This document shows positions 26,122 through 37,297 of a stretch of 47,203 bases of DNA, one piece after another (the stretch's first letter is position 1; every line of letters starts with the position of its first letter). Both the position numbers and the translations under genes were made by a program. Source of the DNA: Marinobacter sp. SS5-14b (GTDB taxonomy: Bacteria > Pseudomonadota > Gammaproteobacteria > Pseudomonadales > Oleiphilaceae); the NCBI RefSeq assembly GCF_030541005.1, contig NZ_JASSVM010000013.1, forward strand, positions 1 through 47,203. Reading direction: 5' to 3'. The notes beneath the pieces are model-generated. The model did no database searches. It was not told the DNA's origin and saw nothing but the letters and a program-made list of their open reading frames with translations.

Positions 26122-27177
26122 ATGGCAAATTCCACGGACCAACGATCGATGGGAACCGTCGCCATGCGCTGGCATGGCGACAAATTGGAGCTTCTGGACC
26201 AACGGCTGCTACCCACAGATGAGCACTGGATTACGGCGGAAGGAGCCTCTGCGGTTGCTCAGTGCATTACGGATATGGTGGTGCGCGGTGCCCCGGCGAT
26301 CGGGATCAGTGCCGCCTATGGCGTGGCGCTGGCAGCCCGTCACGCCGGCGGCGCTGACTGGCAAGGGGACGTCGCGCAGGCCATTGATACACTTGCGAAA
26401 TCGCGGCCTACGGCGGTCAATCTTTTCTGGGCCTTGCAGCGCATGGAACGGGTACTTCTGGCCTGCCAGTCACGGGATGAGGCGGCGGAGCAGTTGGCCT
26501 CGGAGGCGGTGCGAATCCATGAGGAAGACCTGGCCGCCAACCTGGCCATGGCAGACCATGCTCTGGACGTTATGCACCCGGAACAGGCGATCAGCGTATT
26601 GACACACTGCAATACCGGTGCGCTGGCGACCGGCGGTTATGGCACAGCGCTAGGCGTGATTCGCCGGTTGCATGAGCGCCAGCTGCTTGAAAACGTCTTT
26701 GCCGATGAAACTCGCCCCTGGCTACAGGGCAGTCGCCTGACGGCCTGGGAGTTGGCGCGGGATGAGATCCCCGTTACCCTGAATGCCGATGGCGCGGCGG
26801 CGGCAATTCTGGCCAGTGGCAAGGTTAAGTGGGTGATTGTCGGGGCTGACCGGATTACCGCTAATGGCGACGTTGCCAATAAAATCGGAACCTACAGCCT
26901 GGCGGTCCTGGCTCGATATCATAACGTCGGGTTTATGGTGGTGGCGCCCTCCAGCACGGTGGACATGGCGCTGGCTTCCGGCAAAGACATTCCGATCGAA
27001 GAGCGCGAAGGCACAGAGATTCGGGAAATTCGCGGTATTCCGCTGGCACCTGCAGGGGTTGAGGTGTTTAACCCGGTGTTTGATGTGACGCCAGCCAGCC
27101 TGATTGATGCCATCGTCACAGAAAAGGGTGCGGTGCGAAACCCGGACAAAGCCGGGATGAAGTCGTTATTTGCCTGA
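26122..27177 (+). CDS. mtnA: S-methyl-5-thioribose-1-phosphate isomerase
   Basis: Isomerises methylthioribose-1-phosphate to methylthioribulose-1-phosphate in methionine salvage. Taking the ATG at 26122 (GGAG 6 bases upstream) gives 351 residues, standard for MtnA. A frame to 26074 has no supporting site. The catalytic cysteine is in [19 protein letters not shown] and the aspartate in [19 protein letters not shown], so it belongs to true MtnA rather than the related eIF2B subunits. The 169-base gap to mtaD should hold both promoters. Its last 12 bases overlap the convergent Xre-type gene. Confidence 0.96.
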   Translation: MANSTDQRSMGTVAMRWHGDKLELLDQRLLPTDEHWITAEGASAVAQCITDMVVRGAPAIGISAAYGVALAARHAGGADWQGDVAQAIDTLAKSRPTAVNLFWALQRMERVLLACQSRDEAAEQLASEAVRIHEEDLAANLAMADHALDVMHPEQAISVLTHCNTGALATGGYGTALGVIRRLHERQLLENVFADETRPWLQGSRLTAWELARDEIPVTLNADGAAAAILASGKVKWVIVGADRITANGDVANKIGTYSLAVLARYHNVGFMVVAPSSTVDMALASGKDIPIEEREGTEIREIRGIPLAPAGVEVFNPVFDVTPASLIDAIVTEKGAVRNPDKAGMKSLFA

Positions 27178-27927
27178 GGGCGTTTTACTGTGCGTTGAGT
27201 CGCGGGGCTGGAGGCTGGCTTTCAGCTCTGCAACGTCCTTTTCTTGCTGCTCAATAAAGTGCATGGACATTTCAAAGCTGTGGCGGGTGAACTCAAGCAC
27301 CTTCCGGAAACCTTCGTCGGACAGGTTCCGGGCGTCATCGTGGCGTCGGAAAATGTTAATAAATTCCCGCTCCCGCTCGAACTGTAGTGGAACGCGGCCA
27401 ATGCCCCAGTCGTTCAGGATCTGCCAGACCTCCGGGTTGTAATTCCGGGTCGTGCGCATGATGAATGGAATGGGGTCGTTTCTGGCAATCAGAGCCGCGA
27501 GCCTTAGAATCAGCTCGAAAGACAGCGTAGATGTGCCGTTCTCAATGGCTTCAAGCAGGGACTTGTCTTTCAGGTTCAGCGCTTCGCTCATTTCGGAAAG
27601 CGTCAGGCCCGCGACTTCGCGGATATCTTTGAGCGATTGGCCGGCGGCCAGCATGGTCCGCAGTTGATCCTGGGAATTCACGAGTGCTCGGCCCACTCGC
27701 AGGGACGTGTCGGTCGCCCTTGCTCCGAATCTCAGCGCCGAACCGGTAAACCCGACGATACGCTCCAGAAAGCCATCTGGCGATTTGTTGCGGCCTTCGG
27801 AGCCTGCCACACCTTCTGCGGCTTCCATGGAACGCATGGCATGCAGTGCGTCCAGCAGCATGTCCCGGAACGCCTGAGCCTTTCTCTGGCTGTCTTGCTG
27901 GCCCCCAGAGGCTGTGCCCTGTGTCAT
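27166..27927 (-). CDS. Xre-family helix-turn-helix regulator
   Basis: 253-residue protein with a central Xre/Cro helix-turn-helix (about 95-150: [20 protein letters not shown], then [18 protein letters not shown]). A non-DNA-binding N-terminal region and a C-terminal tail with a helical segment around [13 protein letters not shown] flank it. I recognise the type but no named member. Its start overlaps the prc stop as ATGA, so it is co-translated with the protease, suggesting a shared envelope-stress or fatty-acid context. The stop overlaps convergent mtnA by 12 bases. Targets are unknown. Confidence 0.85.
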   Translation of the reverse strand: MTQGTASGGQQDSQRKAQAFRDMLLDALHAMRSMEAAEGVAGSEGRNKSPDGFLERIVGFTGSALRFGARATDTSLRVGRALVNSQDQLRTMLAAGQSLKDIREVAGLTLSEMSEALNLKDKSLLEAIENGTSTLSFELILRLAALIARNDPIPFIMRTTRNYNPEVWQILNDWGIGRVPLQFEREREFINIFRRHDDARNLSDEGFRKVLEFTRHSFEMSMHFIEQQEKDVAELKASLQPRDSTHSKTPSGK

Positions 27928-30086
27928 TGTGCTATGGGAGCTTCGGCTTTGGCCGCGAACTGGGTGGGCGTAAGGATTGACGCCATGCGCTGGTCCAGTT
28001 CCAGTAGGTCGGCCATGATGTGGCCGCCTTCGCGAATCACGAAATCCAGCTCGTCGTCGGTGGTGTCCAGGTCGGCGGCTTGCTCATCCTGCCATTGCTC
28101 GAGATCTTCCAGTGTTTCAAATGGCTTTTCACCCCGGAGGTCACGGCGAGCGTTGGCGATGGTTAGCCGGGTATTCTCAATCTGGCTGTGATGAACGGTA
28201 CGCTCTTCCAGATTCAGGCTTACGTAGTCCATCTCCCGTTGCTGGTTCAGAAACTCGATTTCCCTTTGCAGCAGGCTGAACTCAGGGCTGGCGGCAAAGC
28301 GCTCGTCGTGGCGCGCACGAAGCTCGTCAATCACACCGCTGAAATCGTAATAACGGGTGTGTGGCACCGCTTCAATCTGATCCCATGGCAGCGCATGGTC
28401 CAGTGCGTCTTCACCGATGCGGGTCTTGTCGATCCGGGACGGAATTTCGATATCCGGAATCACGCCTTTGTGCTGAGTTGAGCCGCCGGAGACCCGGTAG
28501 AACTTGGATTGGGTAATTTTCAACTGACCGTGGTTCAGCGGGCGAACCGCCTGAACGGTGCCCTTGCCGAAGGTTTGAGAGCCCACCACCAGGCCGCGGC
28601 CATAATCCTGAATGGCCCCTGCAAAGATTTCCGAGGCTGAGGCACTCATACGGTTGACCAGAACCACCAGCGGGCCGTCATAGACCACGGCGGGATCTTC
28701 ATCGTCCAGCACTTGAACGTCGTTGTTGGCGTTGCGGATCTGTACGGTGGGGCCTTTGTCGATGAAGAGGCCGACGAGGTCGTTCGCTTCGTGCAGGGCA
28801 CCGCCACCGTTGTTACGGAGGTCCATGACCACGCCATCAATGCCATCCTGCTTGAGCTCGTTAATGAGCTTGCGGACGTCACGGGTTGTGCTTTTGTAGT
28901 CCGGATCGCCGGCCTGCATGGCCTGGAAGTCTGCATAGAAGGTGGGGATGGTGATCACACCAATTCTATAGGTTTCCCCTTGTCTGTCGAATTCGATGAC
29001 ATCCTTGCTGGCGCTTTGCTCTTCCAGCTTCACTTCGTCACGCTTTATAGCGATGCTCCGGGTGACGGTTTCATCGGAGGCGTTTGCCGGGATGACTTCC
29101 AGACTAACCGTGGAGTTACGCGGGCCGCGAATAAGGTCCACCACTTCGTCAAGGCGCCAGCCGATCACGTTAACGGGTTTATCGCCTTCCTGGCCTACTG
29201 AGACAATCCTGTCCGCTGGCTGGAGCTGCCCTTGCTTGGACGCAGGGCCACCGGGAACGAGGCGAACCACTTTGGTGTATTCGTTGTCAGACTGCAGCAC
29301 CGCACCAATGCCTTCAAGCGACAGGCTCATGTTGATATTGAAGTTCTCGGAGGTGCGTGGGGAAAAGTACGATGTGTGTGGGTCCCACATGCCGGTAAAG
29401 GCGTTCATGTAAGCCTGGAAGGCATCTTCGCTGCGGGCCTGATAGGCGCGCTTGAGCTGGCCTTCGTATCGGCGGAGCAGGCTTTCTGTAATGGCTTCGT
29501 CGTCAGTACCGTTCAGGCGTTGGGCCAGCACGGCATTTTTGATTCGCTTGATCCAGAGCTCGTCCAGGGCAGCCGTATCAGCTTCCCAGGGGCCCTCTGA
29601 GCGATCAACACGAATCTTGTCGATGGCGCTGAAATCCAGGTTTTCGATGCCATCATTGATAATTCCCTGGGCAAACTTCAGCCGCTCGATAACCCGTTGT
29701 TGAACCAGGTTGTAGATGTCAAAGCCCGGCTGGAGCTGGCCGGTTTTCAGGGCAGACCCGAGCCGGGTTCTGACCCCGGACAACGCATCAATATCCTGCT
29801 GGGTAAGATAGATTCGCTGGCCGTCCAGATAGTTGAGGTAGGCATCGAACACATCGCCCGACAGCTCATCGCTGATGCCCAGGTCGCGGAAGTGTGTAAA
29901 TTGCAGCTGGCGGGCAATCAGGATGTTGGCCCGGGCCTGATCAATGGTAGGTGCTACCGGTTGATACTCAGCCGAATCCTCCACTTTTGCCTGAAGGCCG
30001 GACAAGCCGGGAATGAGCAGGGCAAGACTTAACGCAACGCAAACTCCGGCTTTTTTGATAAGGGCCGGACGGTGGTTACGGGTCAT
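27924..30086 (-). CDS. prc: Tail-specific carboxy-terminal processing protease Prc/Tsp
   Basis: Periplasmic serine protease that degrades proteins with non-polar C-termini, trims penicillin-binding protein 3 and controls peptidoglycan hydrolases. The start at 30086 is chosen because it yields a canonical signal peptide (basic MTRNHRPALIKK, then a hydrophobic stretch to about residue 33). The frame extends to 30143 with a second ATG at 30107. A PDZ domain (SLEGIGAVLQSDNEYTKVVR onward) precedes the S41 domain. The catalytic serine is in MSASASEIF and the lysine in GSQTFGKGTVQ. The length of 720 residues fits the Tsp class rather than shorter CtpA. It overlaps the downstream Xre gene. Confidence 0.96.
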   Translation of the reverse strand: MTRNHRPALIKKAGVCVALSLALLIPGLSGLQAKVEDSAEYQPVAPTIDQARANILIARQLQFTHFRDLGISDELSGDVFDAYLNYLDGQRIYLTQQDIDALSGVRTRLGSALKTGQLQPGFDIYNLVQQRVIERLKFAQGIINDGIENLDFSAIDKIRVDRSEGPWEADTAALDELWIKRIKNAVLAQRLNGTDDEAITESLLRRYEGQLKRAYQARSEDAFQAYMNAFTGMWDPHTSYFSPRTSENFNINMSLSLEGIGAVLQSDNEYTKVVRLVPGGPASKQGQLQPADRIVSVGQEGDKPVNVIGWRLDEVVDLIRGPRNSTVSLEVIPANASDETVTRSIAIKRDEVKLEEQSASKDVIEFDRQGETYRIGVITIPTFYADFQAMQAGDPDYKSTTRDVRKLINELKQDGIDGVVMDLRNNGGGALHEANDLVGLFIDKGPTVQIRNANNDVQVLDDEDPAVVYDGPLVVLVNRMSASASEIFAGAIQDYGRGLVVGSQTFGKGTVQAVRPLNHGQLKITQSKFYRVSGGSTQHKGVIPDIEIPSRIDKTRIGEDALDHALPWDQIEAVPHTRYYDFSGVIDELRARHDERFAASPEFSLLQREIEFLNQQREMDYVSLNLEERTVHHSQIENTRLTIANARRDLRGEKPFETLEDLEQWQDEQAADLDTTDDELDFVIREGGHIMADLLELDQRMASILTPTQFAAKAEAPIAQ

Positions 30087-30308
30087 GGCTTTTTCCGCGA
30101 TGGTCATATAGGCATACCTGGTGATACTGGGAAACCGGAACATGTCAGCTTTGCTGGCAGAATGATTACCCGTGACTAGTCAATTTATTGTAGGCAACCG
30201 CTACACCTGTTGCCATAGGCCAGGCGTATAGCTTCGTGACAATATGTCCATATACGTTGCGGCCCGGGGTTTTAGATGGGGGCAGGTAACAGAAAGTAAA
30301 GAGGAGGG

Positions 30309-30343
30309 GGTAAGCGACCGGAGGAGGCCTCCGGTCGCTTACC
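30309..30343 (-). terminator. Hairpin after the beta-oxidation operon
   Basis: Perfect 16-bp arms (30309-30324 and 30328-30343) around a 3-base loop begin 2 bases after the stop of the multifunctional protein. Read on the minus strand the hairpin is followed by CCCCCTCCTCTTTACTTTC, which has no clean U run. It may terminate weakly or protect the mRNA 3' end. Confidence 0.6.
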
Positions 30344-30345
30344 GT

Positions 30346-32496
30346 TCAGGCGAAGTTTTCGTTGTTCTCTGCTTTACTCAGGAGAAGCGCTGGCGGTGTG
30401 AACCGCTCACCATACTGGTCCGCCAGTTGCTGGGCCCGTTCGGCAAAGGCGCGAACGCCGTAATGATTGACGAACTGGATGGCACCGCCGGTCCAGGGCG
30501 CGTAGCCAATGCCGAAGATGCTGCCGATATTGGCATCTTCCACGGTTCTCAGCACGCCTTCTTCCAGGCAGCGGATGGTCTCGATGGCCTGGATGAACAG
30601 GATGCGGTCTTTCAGCTCCTGAAGCTGCACGCTGCGAGCCTTGGCCTGGTCTACGAACAGGTTCTCCAGTTCCGGCCACAGGTACTTTTTACCTTTCTCC
30701 GGGTACTCGTAGAAACCGGCACCGGCGGCTTTACCCTTGCGACCGTGGGTGTCGACCATGGCATCGATGACCGCTTCGGCCGGGTGTGGCTGCCAGGTGC
30801 CGCCTGCGGCTTCGGTGTCTTTCCGGCTCTGGGCGCGGATGTGCTGCATCAGGGTCATGCTGACTTCATCAGAAATTGCCAGTGGCCCTACCGGCATACC
30901 GGCTAACAAACCGGCGTTCTCGATGCTGGAGGGGTGAATGCCCTCGGCCAGCATGCTGATGCCTTCGTTCACGAAGGTGCCGAACACCCGGGAGGTGAAG
31001 AAGCCGCGGCTGTCGTTGACCACGATGGGGATCTTGCCGATCTGCTGCACGTAGTCGAATGCGCGGGCCAAGGTGTCATCGGAGGTTTTCTCGCCCACGA
31101 TGATTTCTACCAGCTGCATCTTGTCCACCGGGGAGAAGAAGTGCAGGCCGATGAAGTTGTCCGGCTTGGCGGAGGCCTTGGCCAGTTGGGTAATGGGGAT
31201 GGTGGATGTGTTGGAGGCAAAGATACCGTTGGTCACCAATTTCGGTTCCGATTCCTGGGTAACCTTGGCTTTCAGGTCGCTGTCTTCAAACACCGCCTCA
31301 ATAATCAGGTCGCAACCCTCGAGATCCTCGGCGGAGGCTGTGGCCGTGATACGGGCCAGTACTTCGTCTTTCTGGTCCTCGGTCATGCGACCGCGGCTGA
31401 CTTTCTTGGCCAGCAGGTTCTCGGAGTAGCGTTTGCCTTTCGCCGCGTTCTCAACAGAAACATCCTTCAACACCACTTCAATGCCGCGGCTGGCGGTGGA
31501 GTAAGCTATGCCGGCGCCCATCATGCCGGCACCCAGTACGCCCACTTTCCTGAAGGTTTCTTTATCCACACCATCCGGGCGGCTACCACCGGCCTTGATG
31601 GCGTTGAGTTGGAACCAGAAGGTGCCGGTCATGTTCTTGGCAACCTGGCCAGTGGCCAGCTCGGCAAAGTATCGGGTTTCAATCAGGCTGCCGTTGTCGA
31701 AGTCCACCTGGGCGCCTTCCACGGCTGCTGCTAGAATCCGCTCAGGGGCAGGGTAACAGCCCTTGGTTTTTTGCCGCAGCATGGCCGGTGCGATGGCCAG
31801 TTTCTGCGCCATGGCTGGATGATGCGGGGCGCCGCCGGGGAATTTGAAGCCTTTCTGGTCCCAGGGTTGCTGGCACTTGGGATTAGCTTCAATAAAGGCC
31901 CGGGCCTTGGCGATCATGTCTTCCGATGAGCTGGCCAGTTCATTCACGATGCCCGCTTTCAGGGCCGCTTTCGGATTAACCTTTTTGCCTTCCATCAGGA
32001 ACGGGAAAGCAGCTTCCAGTCCAATCATCCGGGGCAGGCGCTGGGTGCCGCCACCGCCGGGCAGCAGGCCCAGAGTCACTTCCGGCAGGCCCAGCTGGGT
32101 GCGGTCGCCATCAATGGCAACGCGGTAATGACACGCCAGCGCCAGTTCCAGTCCGCCGCCGAGGGCCGTGCCGTTAATAGCTGCCACAACCGGTTTGCCA
32201 CAGGTTTCCAGCGCCCGCATATCGGCTTTCAGGCTGTTGATCATGGCCTCGAAGTCTTTGGCCTGCTCGCGGGTGACTTTGTGAAGCTCGTTCAGGTCGC
32301 CGCCGGCGAAAAAGGTTTTTTTGGCGGAGGCGATAATGATGCCTTTGATCTTGTCCAGATCACCTTTGACCTTGCTGACGGTGTCGGTCAGGGCGGTGCG
32401 AAACTCGCCGTTCATGGTGTTGGCGGACTGGCCCGGCATGTCGATGGTCAGGGTCAGAATCTGGTCTGAACCCAGGTCGTATTGGATGGCACTCAT
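30346..32496 (-). CDS. Multifunctional beta-oxidation protein: enoyl-CoA hydratase / 3-hydroxyacyl-CoA dehydrogenase (FadB/FadJ-like)
   Basis: 716-residue alpha-subunit-type enzyme. The N-terminal crotonase domain (about 1-190) has the oxyanion-hole and catalytic glutamate segments GGGLELALACHYR and LGLPEVTLGLLPGGGGTQRL. The NAD-binding dehydrogenase domain starts at VGVLGAGMMGAGIAY (about 318). The catalytic histidine is in GLHFFSPVDKMQLVEII. Two C-terminal dehydrogenase helical domains follow. It hydrates trans-2-enoyl-CoA and oxidises 3-hydroxyacyl-CoA. It lies 29 bases after the thiolase gene with AAGGAA before its ATG, forming an operon with inverted order to E. coli fadBA. Chain-length preference cannot be read. 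Confidence 0.95.
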   Translation of the reverse strand: MSAIQYDLGSDQILTLTIDMPGQSANTMNGEFRTALTDTVSKVKGDLDKIKGIIIASAKKTFFAGGDLNELHKVTREQAKDFEAMINSLKADMRALETCGKPVVAAINGTALGGGLELALACHYRVAIDGDRTQLGLPEVTLGLLPGGGGTQRLPRMIGLEAAFPFLMEGKKVNPKAALKAGIVNELASSSEDMIAKARAFIEANPKCQQPWDQKGFKFPGGAPHHPAMAQKLAIAPAMLRQKTKGCYPAPERILAAAVEGAQVDFDNGSLIETRYFAELATGQVAKNMTGTFWFQLNAIKAGGSRPDGVDKETFRKVGVLGAGMMGAGIAYSTASRGIEVVLKDVSVENAAKGKRYSENLLAKKVSRGRMTEDQKDEVLARITATASAEDLEGCDLIIEAVFEDSDLKAKVTQESEPKLVTNGIFASNTSTIPITQLAKASAKPDNFIGLHFFSPVDKMQLVEIIVGEKTSDDTLARAFDYVQQIGKIPIVVNDSRGFFTSRVFGTFVNEGISMLAEGIHPSSIENAGLLAGMPVGPLAISDEVSMTLMQHIRAQSRKDTEAAGGTWQPHPAEAVIDAMVDTHGRKGKAAGAGFYEYPEKGKKYLWPELENLFVDQAKARSVQLQELKDRILFIQAIETIRCLEEGVLRTVEDANIGSIFGIGYAPWTGGAIQFVNHYGVRAFAERAQQLADQYGERFTPPALLLSKAENNENFA

Positions 32497-32525
32497 GGTC
32501 GGTTCCTTTTATTTGAAAGTGGCGT

Positions 32526-33734
<1,209 letters not shown>

Positions 33735-33922
33735 GGTTGTTCCTCTGTTGATGTTTGTCCGGGCAGTTTAAGTGCAGTAACCATAGCTGCTTAGGGTTGC
33801 CAGTGGTAATGACGGCGGCTGCCAATCCCATTGGCTAAATTGCTCAGGGATAATGACAGGTCGCCGTTGGCCTTCTATGTTGAACAGATAACCCATGCCC
33901 GTTTTCAGGAGTAGTTGTTGTC

Positions 33923-34192
33923 ATGTCACTCAGAGATGCAATCGATAATTTCTACGAACGGCTGGTATTGGATGCCATAGACGCGACCCGGCAGGATTCC
34001 GACACCGCCGATTACCTTACGGATGTCATGTGCGTAGCCCTCAACCGCCTGCCGGCTCGATACTATCGGCATACGATCGATATGATGTTTTATCTTGCGG
34101 ATGAAGAATTAAAAGATATGAAAGAAAAATCCCTGGTCGCGGTCAGGCAGGCCAGGGATTTTGTGAAGCAGCATCAGCGGGACGGTGCTTAA
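33923..34192 (+). CDS. ComFB-family protein
   Basis: 89-residue protein matching the late-competence ComFB family, with the family signature YLTDVMCVALNRLPARYYRH in the middle of a small helical domain. The function is poorly known: in Bacillus comFB lies in a competence operon, while in other bacteria it is linked to signalling. Here it stands alone among housekeeping genes. The stop overlaps that of the convergent DUF349 gene by 4 bases. Confidence 0.85.
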   Translation: MSLRDAIDNFYERLVLDAIDATRQDSDTADYLTDVMCVALNRLPARYYRHTIDMMFYLADEELKDMKEKSLVAVRQARDFVKQHQRDGA

Positions 34193-36654
34193 TCGTCTGG
34201 TCGCATTGCTGTTAGCGCCTGGTTAAGGCGAGCGGCATTCTCGGGTGTGATGTCTTCGGCCTCTGGATGCAGGCACCAGTGTGCGATCAGCTTTTCCAGT
34301 TCCTGAATGGGGGAAGCTGTCTCGCTGTTGCCCATGCCATCCGTCAAGCGTTGCACCTGAATTTCCATCCTGCGGCTTTGATCCTGGTCGGGGGTTGGCG
34401 TTCCAGTCAGGATTTCCGCTCTTATGGCCAGATCCCGCCCGTTGACGTTTTTGATGCCATCAAGCAGGGCGCTCCAATGTTGTGGTGCCGGCTCAGCTGG
34501 CTGTTGCTGCTGAGCTCTGGCCGTCACCAGTGTTTTCCAGTCCGACACTTTTTGTTGGAATGCCTGGTCTTTTGCAATCTGGTTCAGGCGCTGTTTCAGT
34601 TTTTGCAGCTGATCTTTCACGGCGTTAGACAACGGTTCGTTCGCGAGTTTGTTCAGGGCTTCCCGCGCTTCTGCCAACACACGGTCTTCTGCGTCTGCGT
34701 CAATGGCCTGGTAGTGGTTCAGCACTTCCTCGGCGGCCTGGTCGGCCTGTTCACTGGCTTGTTGGCGCTCTGAGCGCTGGGCGTCACGGCGCGCGAAAAT
34801 GTCGTCGCAGGCTTTACGGAAGGCCTGCCACATCTTTCGGTCTTCCCGATGCCGGGTGGTGCCGACAGCCGTCCATTCCGCTTGCAGTGCTTTGGCCTGA
34901 TCCATCGCCTCTTGTAGCGGTTCGTGTTCAATCAGAGCTCTGGCTTTTTCGACGATGGCCTGCTTCCTGGCTTCGTTCTGTTTGCGCACTTCATCAAGCG
35001 GGCGCTCAAGCTGCTTTAGCAGATCATCAAACTGTTTCTGCACCTGGCGGTTGTCCCTGAAGTCAACTGGCCATGCGTTTTTCCACTCCTGGCGAGCGGT
35101 TTGGTGAATGCGCTCAACGGCCTTCCAGTCAACAGCTGTCCAGTCAGCGCCGTTCACAAATTGAGCGAGTTCGTTGCAGATCGCTTCGCGTTTCTGAAGG
35201 TTTGCCTGTTTAAGGTCCGATTTCGCTTCAAAATAGACTTTGCAGGGTTCATAGGCATTGTCCGATGCAGCTTTAAATCTGGCCCAAAGCGTTCTGTCTG
35301 ACGAGCCGCCCAGTTCGCGCCATTCGTTCTGGAGGTCTTTGATTCGCTCGGCTTTGGCTTCCGGCTCTATGGGCTGTTCCGCCAGATACTCCATCTGCTC
35401 GCACAGGGCAATCTGCTTTGGCTCAGTGGCGAAGCCCTGCCAGTCGCTGAGTTCGCGAAATTGTCCCTGCAGTAACTGCATCCGGGCCTGCAGGTTCTTG
35501 CGGTTACGGTCGTCCAGCTGCTGAAACAGGTTTTGCGCGGCTTTCATCAGCTGTCTGGACTCCTTGAACTGCCGGGCCTCAAGGGCCGCTTCCAGTTCGG
35601 GGAGGGTGTCTTTCAGTTTGGTGGCCGATGCCAGTTGCTGTTCTTGGCGCCCGTCTGCTGGCTTCGGTGTTTTGGGCTTTCCTGCCAGCTGGCGGATCGG
35701 CGCGAGGCTGACAGGCTGCGGGAATCCGGATGGCCATTCCAGTTGCTTCAGCAGTTCGCTTGCCTGGTTACGGTGGTCATCCGTGGCCTCGTTGGTTTCG
35801 GCTACTCGGGCCAGATCGCTGATGGTGTCTTTTTCATGGGCCAACCAACGCACACCGTTCAGGTAGCTCCGCAGAGCCAGCATGTGCTGTTCGTAGGCTT
35901 TTTGTTCCTGTTTGCTTACATCGGTGTCTCTGGTTGCTTCCAGCCAACGGTTTTCCTGGGTCTTTTGGAGTGCGTCCAGTGCAGAAGGCGACGGGAGTTC
36001 GCTGGACGTATCACTTTTCAGGTCCGCCAGTGTCCGTTCCAGAAGCTCGAGGGTTTCAAACCGTTGGTGAGCCTGCTCCTGCTGTCGCTCCTCGTCCTGC
36101 CGGGCCTGCTCCATCTGTTGCAAACGTTCGCGGCATTGATGCACGGCTTCAAGAAACTGTTGCACCTGTTCAGTGGAGGCGCTCTCTTCAACCGCACGCC
36201 AGTTTTCCTGCAGGGTCTCCAGCCTCGCTTTGAAGAGTTTGGTGTTTTCGCTGCTGGCCTGTTCCCGCGCCTGACTGACCAGATCATTGACCCTCTGTCG
36301 TGTGGCGGCTTCACTTGCCTGCTGGTCACGCAGTATTTGCAGTGCCTGACGGACGGTCTGATAAACGCCTTTGTCGCGGCCTTTTGACTGTTTCTGTACC
36401 TGCTGTAGCAGGGCCTCTTCACGAAGGCCTTTTGCGGCGTCAAGTCTGATGGACGCGGTTACACCCTCCAGGGCAAGGTCGGCCAGCTCTGGCTGCCCGG
36501 GCCCGTTCAACAACTGCTGCTCCTGGGCTTCCCGAAGGACCTTTCGGTGGTCTACCTCTGTTGGCTGGGCTGCTTCAGATTTGGAGGGTGTTCTTGGGCT
36601 GGTTGCCGGGTTTGCTTTGCGGGACTTGAACAGTTTCTGAATGAATGCAGCCAT
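34189..36654 (-). CDS. DUF349 coiled-coil protein
   Basis: 821-residue hydrophilic, glutamine- and charge-rich protein with extended helices and no signal peptide. It contains several DUF349 repeats, recognisable as W-x-x-x-G spaced tryptophan units (for example LQNEWRELGGSSDRTLWARFK and LQAEWTAVGTTRHREDRKMWQAFR). The start at 36654 has AAGGA 8 bases upstream; the frame to 36711 is not needed. Its role is unknown. The coiled-coil length suggests a structural or scaffolding part in the cytoplasm. It is transcribed alone, divergent from recX. Confidence 0.88.
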   Translation of the reverse strand: MAAFIQKLFKSRKANPATSPRTPSKSEAAQPTEVDHRKVLREAQEQQLLNGPGQPELADLALEGVTASIRLDAAKGLREEALLQQVQKQSKGRDKGVYQTVRQALQILRDQQASEAATRQRVNDLVSQAREQASSENTKLFKARLETLQENWRAVEESASTEQVQQFLEAVHQCRERLQQMEQARQDEERQQEQAHQRFETLELLERTLADLKSDTSSELPSPSALDALQKTQENRWLEATRDTDVSKQEQKAYEQHMLALRSYLNGVRWLAHEKDTISDLARVAETNEATDDHRNQASELLKQLEWPSGFPQPVSLAPIRQLAGKPKTPKPADGRQEQQLASATKLKDTLPELEAALEARQFKESRQLMKAAQNLFQQLDDRNRKNLQARMQLLQGQFRELSDWQGFATEPKQIALCEQMEYLAEQPIEPEAKAERIKDLQNEWRELGGSSDRTLWARFKAASDNAYEPCKVYFEAKSDLKQANLQKREAICNELAQFVNGADWTAVDWKAVERIHQTARQEWKNAWPVDFRDNRQVQKQFDDLLKQLERPLDEVRKQNEARKQAIVEKARALIEHEPLQEAMDQAKALQAEWTAVGTTRHREDRKMWQAFRKACDDIFARRDAQRSERQQASEQADQAAEEVLNHYQAIDADAEDRVLAEAREALNKLANEPLSNAVKDQLQKLKQRLNQIAKDQAFQQKVSDWKTLVTARAQQQQPAEPAPQHWSALLDGIKNVNGRDLAIRAEILTGTPTPDQDQSRRMEIQVQRLTDGMGNSETASPIQELEKLIAHWCLHPEAEDITPENAARLNQALTAMRPDD

Positions 36655-36799
36655 AAAAGGTATCCTTCGGGATTGAAACCAGTTTGCGGTGGCGGCAAAG
36701 TAGGTCGCCACCGGCCATCAGCACTCCGGTGAGTGCCGGACAGTAATGAGATTCGGGCGCTAGTCTAGCGTTTCGCTGGCGCATGCGGGAAGGGGCTAT

Positions 36800-37294
36800 A
36801 TGGGAAAAGATTCAAAACAGGATGATCCGGAGTATAAGGCCCGTTCGGTGGCGCTGCGCTTATTGGCGAGGCGCGAGCACAGCCGCCATGAGCTGTCGCT
36901 GAAATTACGCCAGAGGCGGATTGATCAAAATGTGATTGATTTGGTGCTGGACGACTATGAGAACGAAGGCTGGCTGAACGATGCGCGGTTTGCCGATGTT
37001 TATGCCCGCCAGCGTATTGACGTTGGCTATGGCCCGGTGCGAATTATGGCGGAGTTGCAGCAGCGGGGGGTTAACCAGCGGCCTGAGTGCCTGGACGGCA
37101 TGACTGACTCCGATTGGTGCCGCCTTGCTGCCAAATTGCGGGACAAGCGATTCGGCCTTCAGTCGGTAGCAAAGGATTTACCGGAAAAGTTTCGGCAAGC
37201 CCGGTTTCTGGCTCGTCGCGGGTTCTCTTCTGCTCAGATTGAAATGGCCCTGAATATCACTGATCTGGATGAGATCTGGGGGTCGGAGGCCTGA
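36800..37294 (+). CDS. recX: RecA regulatory protein RecX
   Basis: 164-residue helical-repeat protein that caps and disassembles RecA filaments. Family features are visible: ALRLLARREHSRHELSLKLRQR at the start, the DYENEGWLNDARFADVYARQRI segment and the C-terminal repeat FLARRGFSSAQIEMAL. In many gammaproteobacteria recX follows recA; here no recA is adjacent, so it is an unlinked copy. It ends 3 bases from the convergent mltF stop. Confidence 0.93.
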   Translation: MGKDSKQDDPEYKARSVALRLLARREHSRHELSLKLRQRRIDQNVIDLVLDDYENEGWLNDARFADVYARQRIDVGYGPVRIMAELQQRGVNQRPECLDGMTDSDWCRLAAKLRDKRFGLQSVAKDLPEKFRQARFLARRGFSSAQIEMALNITDLDEIWGSEA

Positions 37295-37297
37295 GGT

